From the NCBI RefSeq assembly GCF_009727055.1, contig NC_052359.1, forward strand, positions 7,780,418-7,844,417: DNA of 64,000 nt, read 5' to 3'. The position numbers and the translations under genes are program-made. This DNA is from Benincasa hispida. Its lineage: Eukaryota; Streptophyta; Magnoliopsida; Cucurbitales; Cucurbitaceae. The notes below the pieces were generated by a model. That model worked only from the letters and a program-made list of their open reading frames with translations. It was not told the origin of the DNA and ran no database searches. Shown here in pieces: positions 27,601 to 35,021 of the stretch. Numbering within the stretch: position 1 is the first letter of the stretch; each line of letters starts with the position of its first letter.

Positions 27601-29333
27601 GAGGAAAAAAACCAGAAATCTCATCAGCTATCGCTCTCCATCCCTCCCCTCTCCTCCCTTTTGGAACGAAGACTCTCGACTTGTCGCCCTTGAACGATTC
27701 TAGCAAAAGCAGAACAAACCGCCCTCTAGAGTTCGCTAAAACTTGAAGAAGAAAAAACGTATAGCCCCCTCCAGTCTTCTTCTTCACCAAAAACCCAAAG
27801 GGTTACTCAACCCTTGAGTGACTGCAAAGCAGTATCGCACCCATGCCCACATCCCCAACTCTAACTCGACTTTTCCCACCTTCTTTCCACTTTTTTCTTC
27901 AATAAACAATCTTCTTCCGTTACCAAACTTACCAATCGAACATGGACTTCCCCATGACTCAAACCTCACATTTTGATAGAAAAGTTAGGAGATCCCTTTG
28001 CAAATTTCAAAGGCTATGTTACTCAAGTCCTAGTTGGACCTTCATTGAAGCCTCAGTCTCAATTACTATGGTCAAATCCTATCACTCTGTCAGGGCCTTA
28101 CTCGCTGAAATTTGGTTTGAGAGATACCAAAGGGTCTTCCATGATAAATCCCATCCATGGTGTTCTCTCTCTAAGTTGTATGGTAATTTTCCTCTGAAGT
28201 AATGACTTCAAAGAAAAGTGAGCAAACTGACACCCCATAAGAGATGATCCAAATCCTTCTCTTGACTTCTACAAAGAATAAACCATTGCAACCGGCAACT
28301 GCAACACAAAAGTGGGATCTTGTGCGTTCGCTCTCTCATGCAAGATATCCAACAAAAAACTTCACTTTCTAAGGAATTAAGAAGTTCAATCTTTCAAAGG
28401 GAGGAGAAAATTGAGGCTGCCTTATTAAGAGAAAGAGAACATGATGTATGCTTTCAAGAACTCAATGAGAATTTCTTTTATTAATGACAAAGAGATGGCA
28501 GTAAGGCCTATTTATACACAAAAGGTAGATGGCCACTGCCTACCAACACAACCGGTCAGCTTAGTTAAAATAACTAACTAGGAAACTAACTTCTTTACAG
28601 CCAAATAATAAAGGCACAATCAACTAATATATCAACTTGATATTAAAACACTTGATAAAGGGAGAGTATTATAACTCCTACATGAGAACGAAGCATATGG
28701 GAGTACAAACGACAAGAGAACCCCTCAAAAAGAGGCAGAATCCATACACTAATATCTCTTCTCCCTAAATAGAGCCTATAATATGAAATGATGGAAAGGT
28801 CACTACCTCCAAAGTTTCTCGGTCAGTAAGAGGATGGTGAAAACCCAAAAACAGCAAAGAAGACACATCCTAGAAAAACAAAACAGATGCCACTGAGTGC
28901 AACTGCAGATCAGACAGGTGGCACAGCGGTGGTCCAACACACAAAGGGCTTCTCATCCGCTCAACAGTCCTCTAAACAAACAAGTATCAGCCCGTCCCGA
29001 TGGAACAATTAACGAACTTAAAAAACATAAGAAAACCCAAAGCATTAGCAGTCCAGATTTTTTTGCTCAAGCCCTTCCACTACTTAAAGCCCACTCAAAG
29101 GGGCGTTGGTTCGTGCTCACCCACAATAATCCGACACAACTGTTTAGCTAGCTTAGACTCATTCAGCAATCTTAGAGACCCTAAGAACCAAAATGGACCC
29201 AATAGGATGTCACGTATACTTGCTCATTATAACTTTGTGCCACAAACAAAGTACATTAAGACAAAAGAGGAGCCAAATTTGGAAGTCTAAAATTTCCTAT
29301 AAACAAACATCTCATTTCTCATATTTCTTCTAC

Positions 29334-29368
<35 letters not shown>

Positions 29369-30031
29369 AAATCAAATTCTTCTACGTTGTTGAGAGAGGG
29401 AAATCGAACAATTGTAGAAAGGGAGGAAAAAACAAATTAAAACAGCAGTCACTAACCATAAGCACGATTGGGATCAAAGGCATATATATCCTCAACATGT
29501 AGAGTAACAGGAAAATAGCTGCAAGCATTCTGACATATATATCTGAAAGCAAACAGCAGACTGTAAGCAGAGAGAGATAGAGAGAGAAAGAGGGGGAGGG
29601 GGTGGGGGAAAGGGGAACACCAGATTGACGAAAGAAGGAGGACGACGATGGAAAAGGAAAAAAGGGTGCAGAACATACCTGGCCAATACGCGGCCGTATT
29701 TGCTTTTATCGTCGACAGGAATTAACACTAATATCAAAAGTAAAGCGAAGACCCTGAATAAAAAAAGAGAAAAATAAATACATTAGAAAGAGACGCAGAG
29801 AAAAGGAAAAGGAAAAAGATAAAAGAAAACTCACAAGAGGGCTTTCGACAGAGAGAGGTAGAAGAGGGAGATGAGGCACAGAACAAAATTGAGATGAATG
29901 CCGCCGAGCCAAATAGCGATGGCTACTATTATGTGCATCATCCGCCATTTGGTCGCCGACCCACCGCCTCCCTTGAAAACTGTGACGGAAGGTCTTGAGG
30001 TTTTGTCCAACTCATCCCCTCCCATCTCCAT
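3610..30031 (-). CDS. DGAT2: Diacylglycerol O-acyltransferase 2 (DGAT2), 9 exons, 331 aa
   Basis: The enzyme acylates diacylglycerol with acyl-CoA to make triacylglycerol at the ER. Exons: 29835-30031, 29679-29753, 29457-29542, 19052-19158, 18809-18964, 11286-11372, 11076-11173, 5293-5380, 3610-3711; all junctions are GT-AG and the frame stays open. Start: first ATG after an in-frame TAA at 30074-30076. Visible features are a hydrophobic N-terminal region (about 34-78, two membrane passes), the plant DGAT2 block YEPHS (123-127), [15 protein letters not shown] (192-198), the FVRIAMEMG and KWWKPGG blocks, HVVVGRP, and a C-terminal LQLKVL like the ER-retrieval tail of plant DGAT2. Length fits the family (about 310-340 aa). 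No stop or frameshift was found. Introns 3 (10.3 kb), 5 (7.4 kb), 7 (5.7 kb) and 8 (1.6 kb) are full of transposons; introns 1, 2, 4 and 6 are 81-136 nt. Confidence 0.95.
3870..5076. mobile_element. Mutator-like non-autonomous element with ~180-bp TIRs (DGAT2 intron 8)
   Basis: The left arm (3870-4048) and the reverse complement of the right arm (about 4891-5076) align almost end to end with few indels. Both begin GGGCAA and share TTTCAAAAGAGA, TTTTTAGTC, GAAAATGTTTTA, TTATTTGACCG, GATGATTTAGCAATAA and GGCTGATGT. Flanks (TAATTCTG / TAAATTCTA) look like a decayed duplication of about 9 bp, the Mutator size. The 840-bp interior has no transposase. Long TIRs plus a 9-bp site point to a MULE; the superfamily is inferred. 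Confidence 0.75.
6274..6489 (-). mobile_element. tRNA-derived SINE nested in the Copia element
   Basis: Read on the minus strand it starts with a pol III A box TGGCGTAGTGG (6464-6474) and has a B-box-like GGGTTTAATCT (6412-6422), then a conserved body with GGTGGCCACCTACCTAGGA, ending in an A-rich tail near 6274-6282. A 10-bp direct repeat TCTCTGTGGA flanks it at 6264-6273 and 6490-6499. The body resembles an Au-type SINE seen in cucurbit genomes (recall). Confidence 0.8.
6695..6786 (+). repeat. 46-bp tandem duplication inside the Copia element
   Basis: Two adjacent 46-bp units, 6695-6740 and 6741-6786, each start CATCATCTATAAACATTAGG and end TCTCTGCA. They differ at a single base, so the duplication is young relative to the decay of the element. 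Confidence 0.9.
7036..7470 (-). mobile_element. 5'-truncated LINE (L1-type) 3' end nested in the Copia element
   Basis: A poly(T) run at the left edge is the minus-strand poly(A) tail, and the body carries a 3'-UTR box (CTCAACTAGGTTGACACC, about 7165-7182) shared with the LINE copies near 12.5, 16.05 and 18.6 kb. Direct repeats TACAAGTGACTTGA at 7022-7035 and 7471-7484 are its target-site duplication. Removing the insert joins the two halves of the Copia pol reading. Confidence 0.88.
11889..12230 (-). mobile_element. LINE 3' fragments (DGAT2 intron 5)
   Basis: A poly(T) run is followed by TTTTATTGATGCAATGAAAAG, then a second T-rich start and CATTGATAGACTGAAAAG, so two LINE tails are stacked. 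The block CATTCGAATTGAGA near 12105 matches the coding end of the L1 at 12,669. Boundaries are approximate. Confidence 0.6.
12247..14672 (+). mobile_element. LTR remnant with tRNA-Met PBS, split by an L1
   Basis: After the 12354-14509 L1 is removed, about 12247-12353 joins 14510-14655 as one LTR-like stretch with a TATAAATAG box (about 14552) and an end ATCTCTTTAGGCTACA. It is followed by a primer-binding site TGGTATCAGAGC (14660-14671). A second copy of the LTR end is found near 16,186-16,230 (ATCTCTTTAGGTTACA), so this is probably a badly eroded Ty1-copia element about 4 kb across. No coding domain was recognised. Confidence 0.5.
12354..14509 (-). mobile_element. 5'-truncated L1 retrotransposon with 19-bp TSD (DGAT2 intron 5)
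   Basis: Exact 19-bp direct repeats AAGATTAGTTTCTTTTATT lie at 12335-12353 and 14510-14528, and the left edge is poly(T), so the element runs on the minus strand. Encoded pieces in order: the end of the reverse transcriptase with GDPLSPF and QFADDTLIF (catalytic FADD, about 14229-14254), the thumb region (13688-14047), and a zinc-binding zf-RVT region (12647-13117) with CSLCW...[15 protein letters not shown]. In-frame stops are present, including one just before GDPLSPF. The start is lost, as usual for L1 copies. Confidence 0.92.
15326..16175 (+). mobile_element. LINE 3' fragment with zf-RVT domain (DGAT2 intron 5)
   Basis: An open stretch at 15342-15761 encodes a zf-RVT region ([47 protein letters not shown]), closely related to the L1 at 12.6-13.1 kb but on the opposite strand. 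A 3'UTR follows with the family box GGTGTCAACCTAGTTGAGA (about 16047-16065) and a short A-rich tail near 16168-16175. The target duplication is not clear. Confidence 0.82.
16406..16842. mobile_element. MITE, probably Mutator-like, 9-bp TSD (DGAT2 intron 5)
   Basis: The element starts TAAGAAGCATGG and ends CATGCTTCTTAC, short inverted ends. It is flanked on both sides by CTCTTCCCC (16397-16405 and 16843-16851), a perfect 9-bp direct repeat. The interior has runs of GACACG/GTGTCC motifs near both ends and is non-coding. Confidence 0.75.
16852..18494. other. Intron 5 filler, no recognised element
   Basis: About 1.6 kb with no reading frame or terminal repeat that I can name. GTTGGTGGTGACTGAAGAG-like phrases recur near 17,060, 17,180 and 17,320, suggesting an old internally repetitive element. 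Confidence 0.35.
18496..18770 (-). mobile_element. LINE 3' tail (DGAT2 intron 5, 38 nt from exon 5)
   Basis: A T-rich left edge, TTTCATTGATGAAATGAAAAG, and the family 3'UTR box CCAACTAGGTTGACACAT near 18,623-18,640 mark a 5'-truncated LINE tail of the same family as those at 7.0, 12.4 and 16.1 kb. Its right end is only about 40 nt from DGAT2 exon 5. The target duplication was not resolved. Confidence 0.7.
18965..19051 (-). other. DGAT2 intron 4: 87 nt, in frame and without a stop
   Basis: The intron is bounded by GTAAGA and CCAG, begins between codons, is a multiple of three (29 codons) and has no stop codon in the DGAT2 frame. Retention would insert 29 residues between the YEPHS block and the RHIWTWMG block rather than truncate the protein. 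Splicing it out restores the conserved [13 protein letters not shown] junction, so removal is the expected form. Confidence 0.85.
19545..19850 (+). mobile_element. LINE fragment, zf-RVT region (DGAT2 intron 3)
   Basis: Frames at about 19,555-19,820 read [10 protein letters not shown] and then [36 protein letters not shown], the zinc-binding end of an L1 ORF2 related to the copies at 12.6 and 15.3 kb. It stops after SFKENV. A similar continuation ([15 protein letters not shown]) appears on the same strand at about 28,009, so the two could be halves of one copy split by the L1 at 19.9-28.0 kb. The junction does not show a clean duplication. Confidence 0.7.
19912..27969 (-). mobile_element. Near-complete L1 retrotransposon, degenerate, split by a solo LTR (DGAT2 intron 3)
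   Basis: Minus-strand order fits a plant L1. ORF1 lies about 27,969-25,792 in broken frames; an ORF1-like segment (about 23,708-23,451) continues after the solo LTR. ORF2 starts near 23,374 with an endonuclease ([16 protein letters not shown], then [18 protein letters not shown]), then reverse transcriptase about 21,983-20,829 ([59 protein letters not shown]), and zf-RVT about 20,340-20,060 ([12 protein letters not shown]). Frameshifts and stops abound. No poly(A) tail is seen at the left end. It is a different L1 lineage from the copies at 7.0-18.7 kb, judged by protein sequence. Confidence 0.88.
23836..25786 (+). mobile_element. Solo LTR, 1.95 kb, inserted in the L1
   Basis: It begins TGTAACAACCC and ends GGACGTTACA, with inverted ends TGTAAC/GTTACA. 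The 5-bp direct repeat CCCAC flanks it exactly (23831-23835, 25787-25791). No PBS, gag or pol follows, so internal sequence was probably lost by LTR-LTR recombination. Orientation is taken as plus. Length and ends fit a Ty3-gypsy LTR (inference). Short open stretches inside (24.2-24.6 kb) look non-coding. Confidence 0.88.
27975..28202 (+). mobile_element. LINE fragment, C-terminal zf-RVT region
   Basis: Two frames with a shift between them read [23 protein letters not shown] and [18 protein letters not shown], matching the ends of the L1 copies at 12.7 and 15.7 kb. It may be the missing half of the fragment at 19,545-19,850. Confidence 0.7.
28205..28380 (-). mobile_element. LINE fragment, zf-RVT region, opposite strand
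   Basis: The minus strand reads [15 protein letters not shown], a zf-RVT zinc-binding motif of the lineage seen at 20.1 kb. It abuts the plus-strand fragment ending near 28,202. Confidence 0.5.
28381..29324. other. Intron 3 remainder, possible LTR remnant near 28.4-28.7 kb
   Basis: On the minus strand a TATAAATAGG box (about 28,508-28,517) followed by CATTAATAAAAG resembles the promoter/polyadenylation region of an LTR, but no second LTR or PBS is visible. The remaining 600 bp carry no feature I can name. Confidence 0.25.
29335..29376 (-). mobile_element. Poly(A)-only micro-insertion with 10-bp TSD (DGAT2 intron 3)
   Basis: A run of 32 T (29336-29367) plus nine other bases is flanked by exact 10-bp direct repeats TTCTTCTACG (29325-29334 and 29377-29386). 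On the minus strand this is a 9-nt scrap followed by A32, the product expected when L1 machinery copies little more than a poly(A) tail. It lies 80 nt downstream of DGAT2 exon 3. Confidence 0.8.
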
Positions 30032-30817
30032 CCCCACTCCCTTCCTGCTCCGTTTCCTCCAGAAATGGAGAAATTATCGTAACTCGCAATAGGTCCAGAA
30101 AGAGCCGAGTACAAGACCCGTGTCTGGGTGTCTCTAGTCCCCTGCCTTTTGACTCCTTTGCCGATGCAATCGTGGAAGCTTGAGTCCAAGTCACGTCGCA
30201 CTTGTTACTTCCATTTAAACCAATTTTTCATCGTCGGAGTGATTGATTTACCATTTCATAAGTTTTCTTTTTACGCAAATTGTTTCTCTCACTTGTGTTC
30301 CTTTTCTTTTGGTAAGTGATTGTGATTTTTTGGGTTTGATGTTAAAATGTATTCAAACAAGAAAGATAATGATCACTAAAGAAATATTCTCTGATTGAAT
30401 TAGTGATCAAGAGTCTGCTAAGTATTTTAACATTTTCAATATCATTGTGAAACATATTTTTAATTTTTCAAACTAATTTTGGTGATATGAAAATTGCATT
30501 TAAAAGTGTAAAATTGAAAATTAAATTAATTTTGAATGATTAAATGTGTATTTTCGAGTGATTTTAAAAATGACAAAAGTGATTTTGTCGATTTTAAAAT
30601 CACTCCTAAACATGTCCTTAAATAATAACTATCAATTTGCTAAATAACAACAATACTAACTGCACCAGACTGAACACAATAAAATTGATATGTAAGTGTG
30701 TAATTAACCATGAGTATGTTCAATATCCTTTACCCCCAAGCCCCAATTGTGCTTGAACAAGAGAGAGAGAGAAACATACAAATTTCAAAAAAAAAAAAAA
30801 AAAGGATTGGGTTGCAC

Positions 30818-30857
30818 CTGGGCGACACACGTGCTACAATGGTCGGGACAAAGGGTC
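30818..30857 (+). pseudogene. Plastid-like 16S rRNA fragment (40 bp)
   Basis: The run CTGGGCGACACACGTGCTAC and the following 20 bases match the highly conserved 1220-1260 region of bacterial/plastid 16S rRNA as I know it. Only about 40 bp are present, so this is a fragment of organelle DNA in the nucleus, not an RNA gene. Confidence 0.65.
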
Positions 30858-30889
30858 CAAAATAGGAAACGGTCTCTCCAATGCCTACG

Positions 30890-30969
30890 AGTCATGAACA
30901 GAACAAATTCAAAATCACGATCAATTCCTTTTTCAAATCCTGCGGCAGCTACACGAGCTCTTCCTGCAA
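30890..30969 (-). pseudogene. psbC: Plastid psbC (CP43) 3'-end fragment
   Basis: The minus strand reads [19 protein letters not shown], which matches the C-terminus of the photosystem II CP43 protein with one change, followed by a changed tail where the plastid gene would end. About 80 bp only. Neighbouring DNA on both sides is not psbC, so this is a nuclear plastid-DNA scrap. Confidence 0.65.
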
Positions 30970-31495
30970 TGAATCGTCCTTTCCACGGACGTAAATCTTT
31001 GTCATCATGTAATCAAAAAAGTTGATCTTATTGAGGAATCGATTCTTTTTAATGAATAGATCTGATCGTAACTAACCATGAGTATATTCAAATCCTTTCC
31101 CGCTAAGCCCCAATTGTGCTCGAACCAAAAAGAGAGAGAGAGAGAAACAACCCTACTAATTATAACCATTCATGGATGTAAAAAACATAATAAAGAGAAA
31201 AGTTATTTAAGGGACGTCTGGGCAAGAAGTTGGTTATGATAGCCCTATGTTATTGTGGTTGAGTTATAATAGTTTTGTGTTTTGAGTGTAGATTACTTTA
31301 GTTTGGCTTATAATATTATGTGTTTGAGGTGTAAACTATTTTAGTTTAAGAAGAAAATGATCAACGTTGTAGTAAATAAAAATATATATATATATATATG
31401 AATGTAAAAACGATAGTAAATGGGTTTTAAAATAGTGTTGATGGTAGTTACTTGAGGGTTTTGAAATAGTATTTACTATAGCAAAAGGTGGTTAT

Positions 31496-33342
31496 TGATA
31501 GAATAAAGATGCAAAATGCGGAAGCAAACAGAATCATTAGACTAACTACACTTAATTTGAGTTCAAAAGCATGTTTAAAAAGGGTTTCAAGTATGTAGAT
31601 TCTTCTTGATCCTTGCTCTACACAAAATTGGATCTCCAAATTCTTAGTATACCATAAAGAGGTGCTTCTCTACTATTTTTAGTCTTGAATTGAGTGGTGG
31701 AAACTCATATTTTTAGAGAGATTGAGAGAGTCTGAAAACAAAAATAATTTTTGTTTCAAAATCTTAGAAAATAGGATTGCATGAACTTCAAATTTCTGAA
31801 AGATGAAGTATTTAACAAGTTTAAACATGCAAGCATTCAAACATTCAGTTAATTGACACTTCAATTAGCACTAAGTGAGTAGGCAAGGTGTCAAAATGTG
31901 GAAAAATCCACTCAAAACTTCAATGTTGGATTTTTTTCCACTCAACTCAATTTCAATTTCAATTTAATTCAAATTTTTTCAACTTAATTAAATTAAATTA
32001 AAAGTTATTTTATGAGATTATTTTCCTAAATTGGAATTGATTTAATTTAAATAATTAATTAAACAAAACTAATTAACTAATTAATTAATATCAAATATTA
32101 AATTAACAAAATACCTAATTTAAACATAAATCCCTATTCATGTAATATTTAAATCAATATTTAAATATTTTAAATTCTCTAATTTACGTTTAATTTCAAA
32201 AAAATTAAATGTTTGATTATATCAAATATAATTATCTAAATCCTAAAAAGAATTTGAATATTTCAAATTCAAACCCTAATTTCGAATTTCAACACTTCAA
32301 ATTCGCTCAATTTTTCAATTCAAGGTTTAATGTTTTACGAGCAAATAGATGGACCTTATGGACCTACAAATCATGAGCTCCAACGATTTGAGATTAATCG
32401 GTTAAACTTTTTAACCCGAGTCAATCGATATTCGTTAACCACCGATACATACCACTATAGCTCAATGATTGCACTCTCCTTACTATTGATATATTTCTGT
32501 CCACTTGATTTATCCATAATCAATTGGTCAATCTTTCACAGGTCGTTCGTATTTACAGCTAGGTCAAATTTATCGTTTTACCCCTGTAAATATTCCTTAA
32601 GCTCCCAATGATCTTCTATTGAACAATTGGTTTATAGTCCAACTTATAAACCATGCCCTCTTGATCATGAAAGGACGGGGTCCATTTGTTCAAGACCAGG
32701 AATAAATAGTTAAGGGAACAAACTATCTACTAACCCTAAAATGGGTAGGAGTGAGTTACAGGATTATGTCCCAAGCTATCTATTCGGTCTTATACCAAAA
32801 TGGGAGGCTTGTTGAGCAGTGTTGTTGAACTACTTTCACCTATGCAGATTAAAGGATAATCCGGAATAAATAGGAGTTCATAGTTAGTTCAGGATTAAGA
32901 TCGAGTTATCCTAGGTCATCGAATTAAAATAGTAAGTTTTAACAGTAAACGGTTATTATAAAGAAAAAATGACTATTTCGTGATCCAGTCTTATGCAAAA
33001 CTCTTTTGCAGAGAATGCCCTACTCGCATGTCTCCACATAAACAATTTCGGGATCATGTCGTTTGTATCATTATACAAAGTAAGTCATATCCATAGTGTC
33101 TCCAAGACGAGGTACACAATCTCATCCATATACTTATAGATTTTTTTAGCTATATACTATAACTTCCTCCTCTTTTATGTCTTTACATAAAGTTATAGTG
33201 TTTATACTATAGTCATAGATTCGTTTATTGGATTTTTTTTACATAATGTAATTTCAATAACGCTTCTATTGAATAAATGTTTCAACAATAATAGAATATG
33301 CTTCCATGATTATGAACTGCGAGTTTTAAGACATTCTCAACA
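31496..33342 (-). mobile_element. Solo LTR, 1.85 kb, with 5-bp TSD GTTAT
   Basis: On the minus strand it starts TGTTGAGAATGTCTTAAAAC and ends CTTTATTCTATCA. GTTAT flanks it on both sides (31491-31495 and 33343-33347). No PBS or coding region adjoins it. A homologous LTR starts at 62,412 in the same orientation, and a 5'-end fragment occurs at 56,977 in the opposite one. Confidence 0.88.
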
Positions 33343-33347
33343 GTTAT

Positions 33348-34047
33348 TGTAGTCTTAGCTTAGGATAGTCTTTGCCCTAAACGTCCCCATAGAGGTTAGT
33401 CAACAATGCATTTATGACTATTTATTAGGGAAAAATTCGTATTTTCAAAGCTTACCAGGAGAGAGACTACGTTTTTAAAGCCTTATTCCATAATTACATG
33501 ACAGTACAGTATATATCATTTAACCTTATCACAATACATACACCACAGATTGACTCGATATGAATTATAGAACATATATGTTGGAGTTTATATCATAAAA
33601 TCGATAGCCTAAATCACAAATTGTCTTTAAACCTTCATTTATATTATAACATATATTATAAAAATCTATTATGGTAGTGAGAAATCCAATAAGATGGTTG
33701 AAAATTCAATCCCCACTCAGAAATCCAATATAATTTGGTTTTGATTTTCACTACTTCCATTGTGAGATTGGAGGACAGATCCACGTCGTTGAGTTTCTTC
33801 TTGCAGTACACAATTTGGCACGACAACTGGTTCCTGGAAAGAGATGGCAATGGCAAAGGTTAAAATTGAATATTGTGGATCTCATCGTGGACGTGAGGAA
33901 GATAGAGATTGACATTGAAAATCATTTGAGGAGATGGAGAGATGGGTTTTTTCGTTCTCACGTGCGTTTGAGAAGGAGGATGGAGAAGATGGATGTAAAT
34001 TTTGGATTTCCTTTTTCAATTCCATAGAAATTTTTGAAAAAAAAAAA
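33348..34047. other. Intergenic DNA, nothing recognised
   Basis: A short open stretch at 33,815-34,027 (about 70 codons, basic) has no recognisable motif or homologue. No repeats were noticed here. Confidence 0.4.
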
Positions 34048-34436
34048 GAAAAATACCATTTTAATCTATGAGTTTCAAGAATAAATGCATTCGATCTCTA
34101 ATGTTTCAAATTAGCCATTTTAATCTCTCAACTAATAAACCTATTAAATTTAAATATCAAATTGATTTGATATATGATGTGGTAAGATAACTTAGAAATA
34201 TATATATATATATATATTTAATCTATCTCACTTCTCTCTCTTCTCTTTCTCCTCCATCTCCATCTTCTTTTTTTTTTTCATTTTTCAATGGAAGAAGATG
34301 AAATTTGTTTACTTTCTTTCTCTTTGTTCCCAAAACGGGAAAATTAGAAGGGTATTGTCCTTTTAGAAACTATTTAGAAAAATATTGTTGTTTTCAAACT
34401 ATTTGTAAAAATATTGTTGTTTTTTTTTTTAATAAC

Positions 34437-34484
34437 TCGAGGGTTCAAAATTCGATCAAGGTAGGTCGAATTTTGAACCCTCGA
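34437..34484. repeat. Perfect 19-bp inverted repeat with 10-nt spacer
   Basis: The arms TCGAGGGTTCAAAATTCGA (34437-34455) and its exact reverse complement (34466-34484) are separated by TCAAGGTAGG. Related gTCGA...TTGAA...TCGAC motifs recur near 37,500, 37,987, 38,138 and 38,270 in the same transposon. It could fold as a hairpin or bind a protein dimer. Confidence 0.9.
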
Positions 34485-35021
34485 TCTTGCCCTTTTGCTT
34501 TTTGAAACATTATTATTTTGAGTCTGTTTAATTATCATTCCGTAAACCTTCCGATCAAAAGATCGTATTTCTAAATTTTCATAAGGTCCCTAACGAGCTA
34601 ATGAATCTCCTTCTTTTTGCCACTGAACTTCCCAATCAAATTCGTCATAACACTCATAATTATTTGATGTGTTAAAAATAATTTTGTATTGGGAGAGAGT
34701 AAGAAGAAAGAGGTCAGTAAGAGAGAGAGCGAGATTTTGAGAGAGTGAGATAGCGAGATTTTGATAGAGAGCGAGAATACACTTCAATTTTTGGGTCATC
34801 CGTACAAATTTCTTTTTTTTTTTTTTTTTTAATTATTACACATTCCACCTTTTTCTTTCTTTCTTCATTTTTTTTAATTTTCCATTTTATAAAAAAAATT
34901 CTAAAAATATTTTATTATTTTATTTAAACTCTAAAAAGAATAAATTAAAAAAATAATAATATCTCATAAAAATAAAAAATGTAAATTAAATATCTCATTT
35001 ATATAAAAATAATTACAAAAA

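Larger units (their letters stand above)
30706..31149 (+). repeat. Pair of ~75-bp direct repeats around plastid-like DNA
   Basis: About 30,706-30,779 and 31,073-31,149 share TAACCATGAGTAT, TTCAA, ATCCTTT, AAGCCCCAATTGTGCT, GAAC and a final AGAGAGAGAGAAAC with a few substitutions and indels. The 290 bp between them hold the 16S- and psbC-like scraps. Confidence 0.75.

Noticed and set aside
30818..30857. Candidate rRNA gene
   Set aside because: Only about 40 bp of 16S-like sequence; an organelle-DNA scrap, not a gene.
33815..34027. 70-codon ORF rich in arginine
   Set aside because: No homologue recalled, no splice partner, and it adjoins a transposon end.
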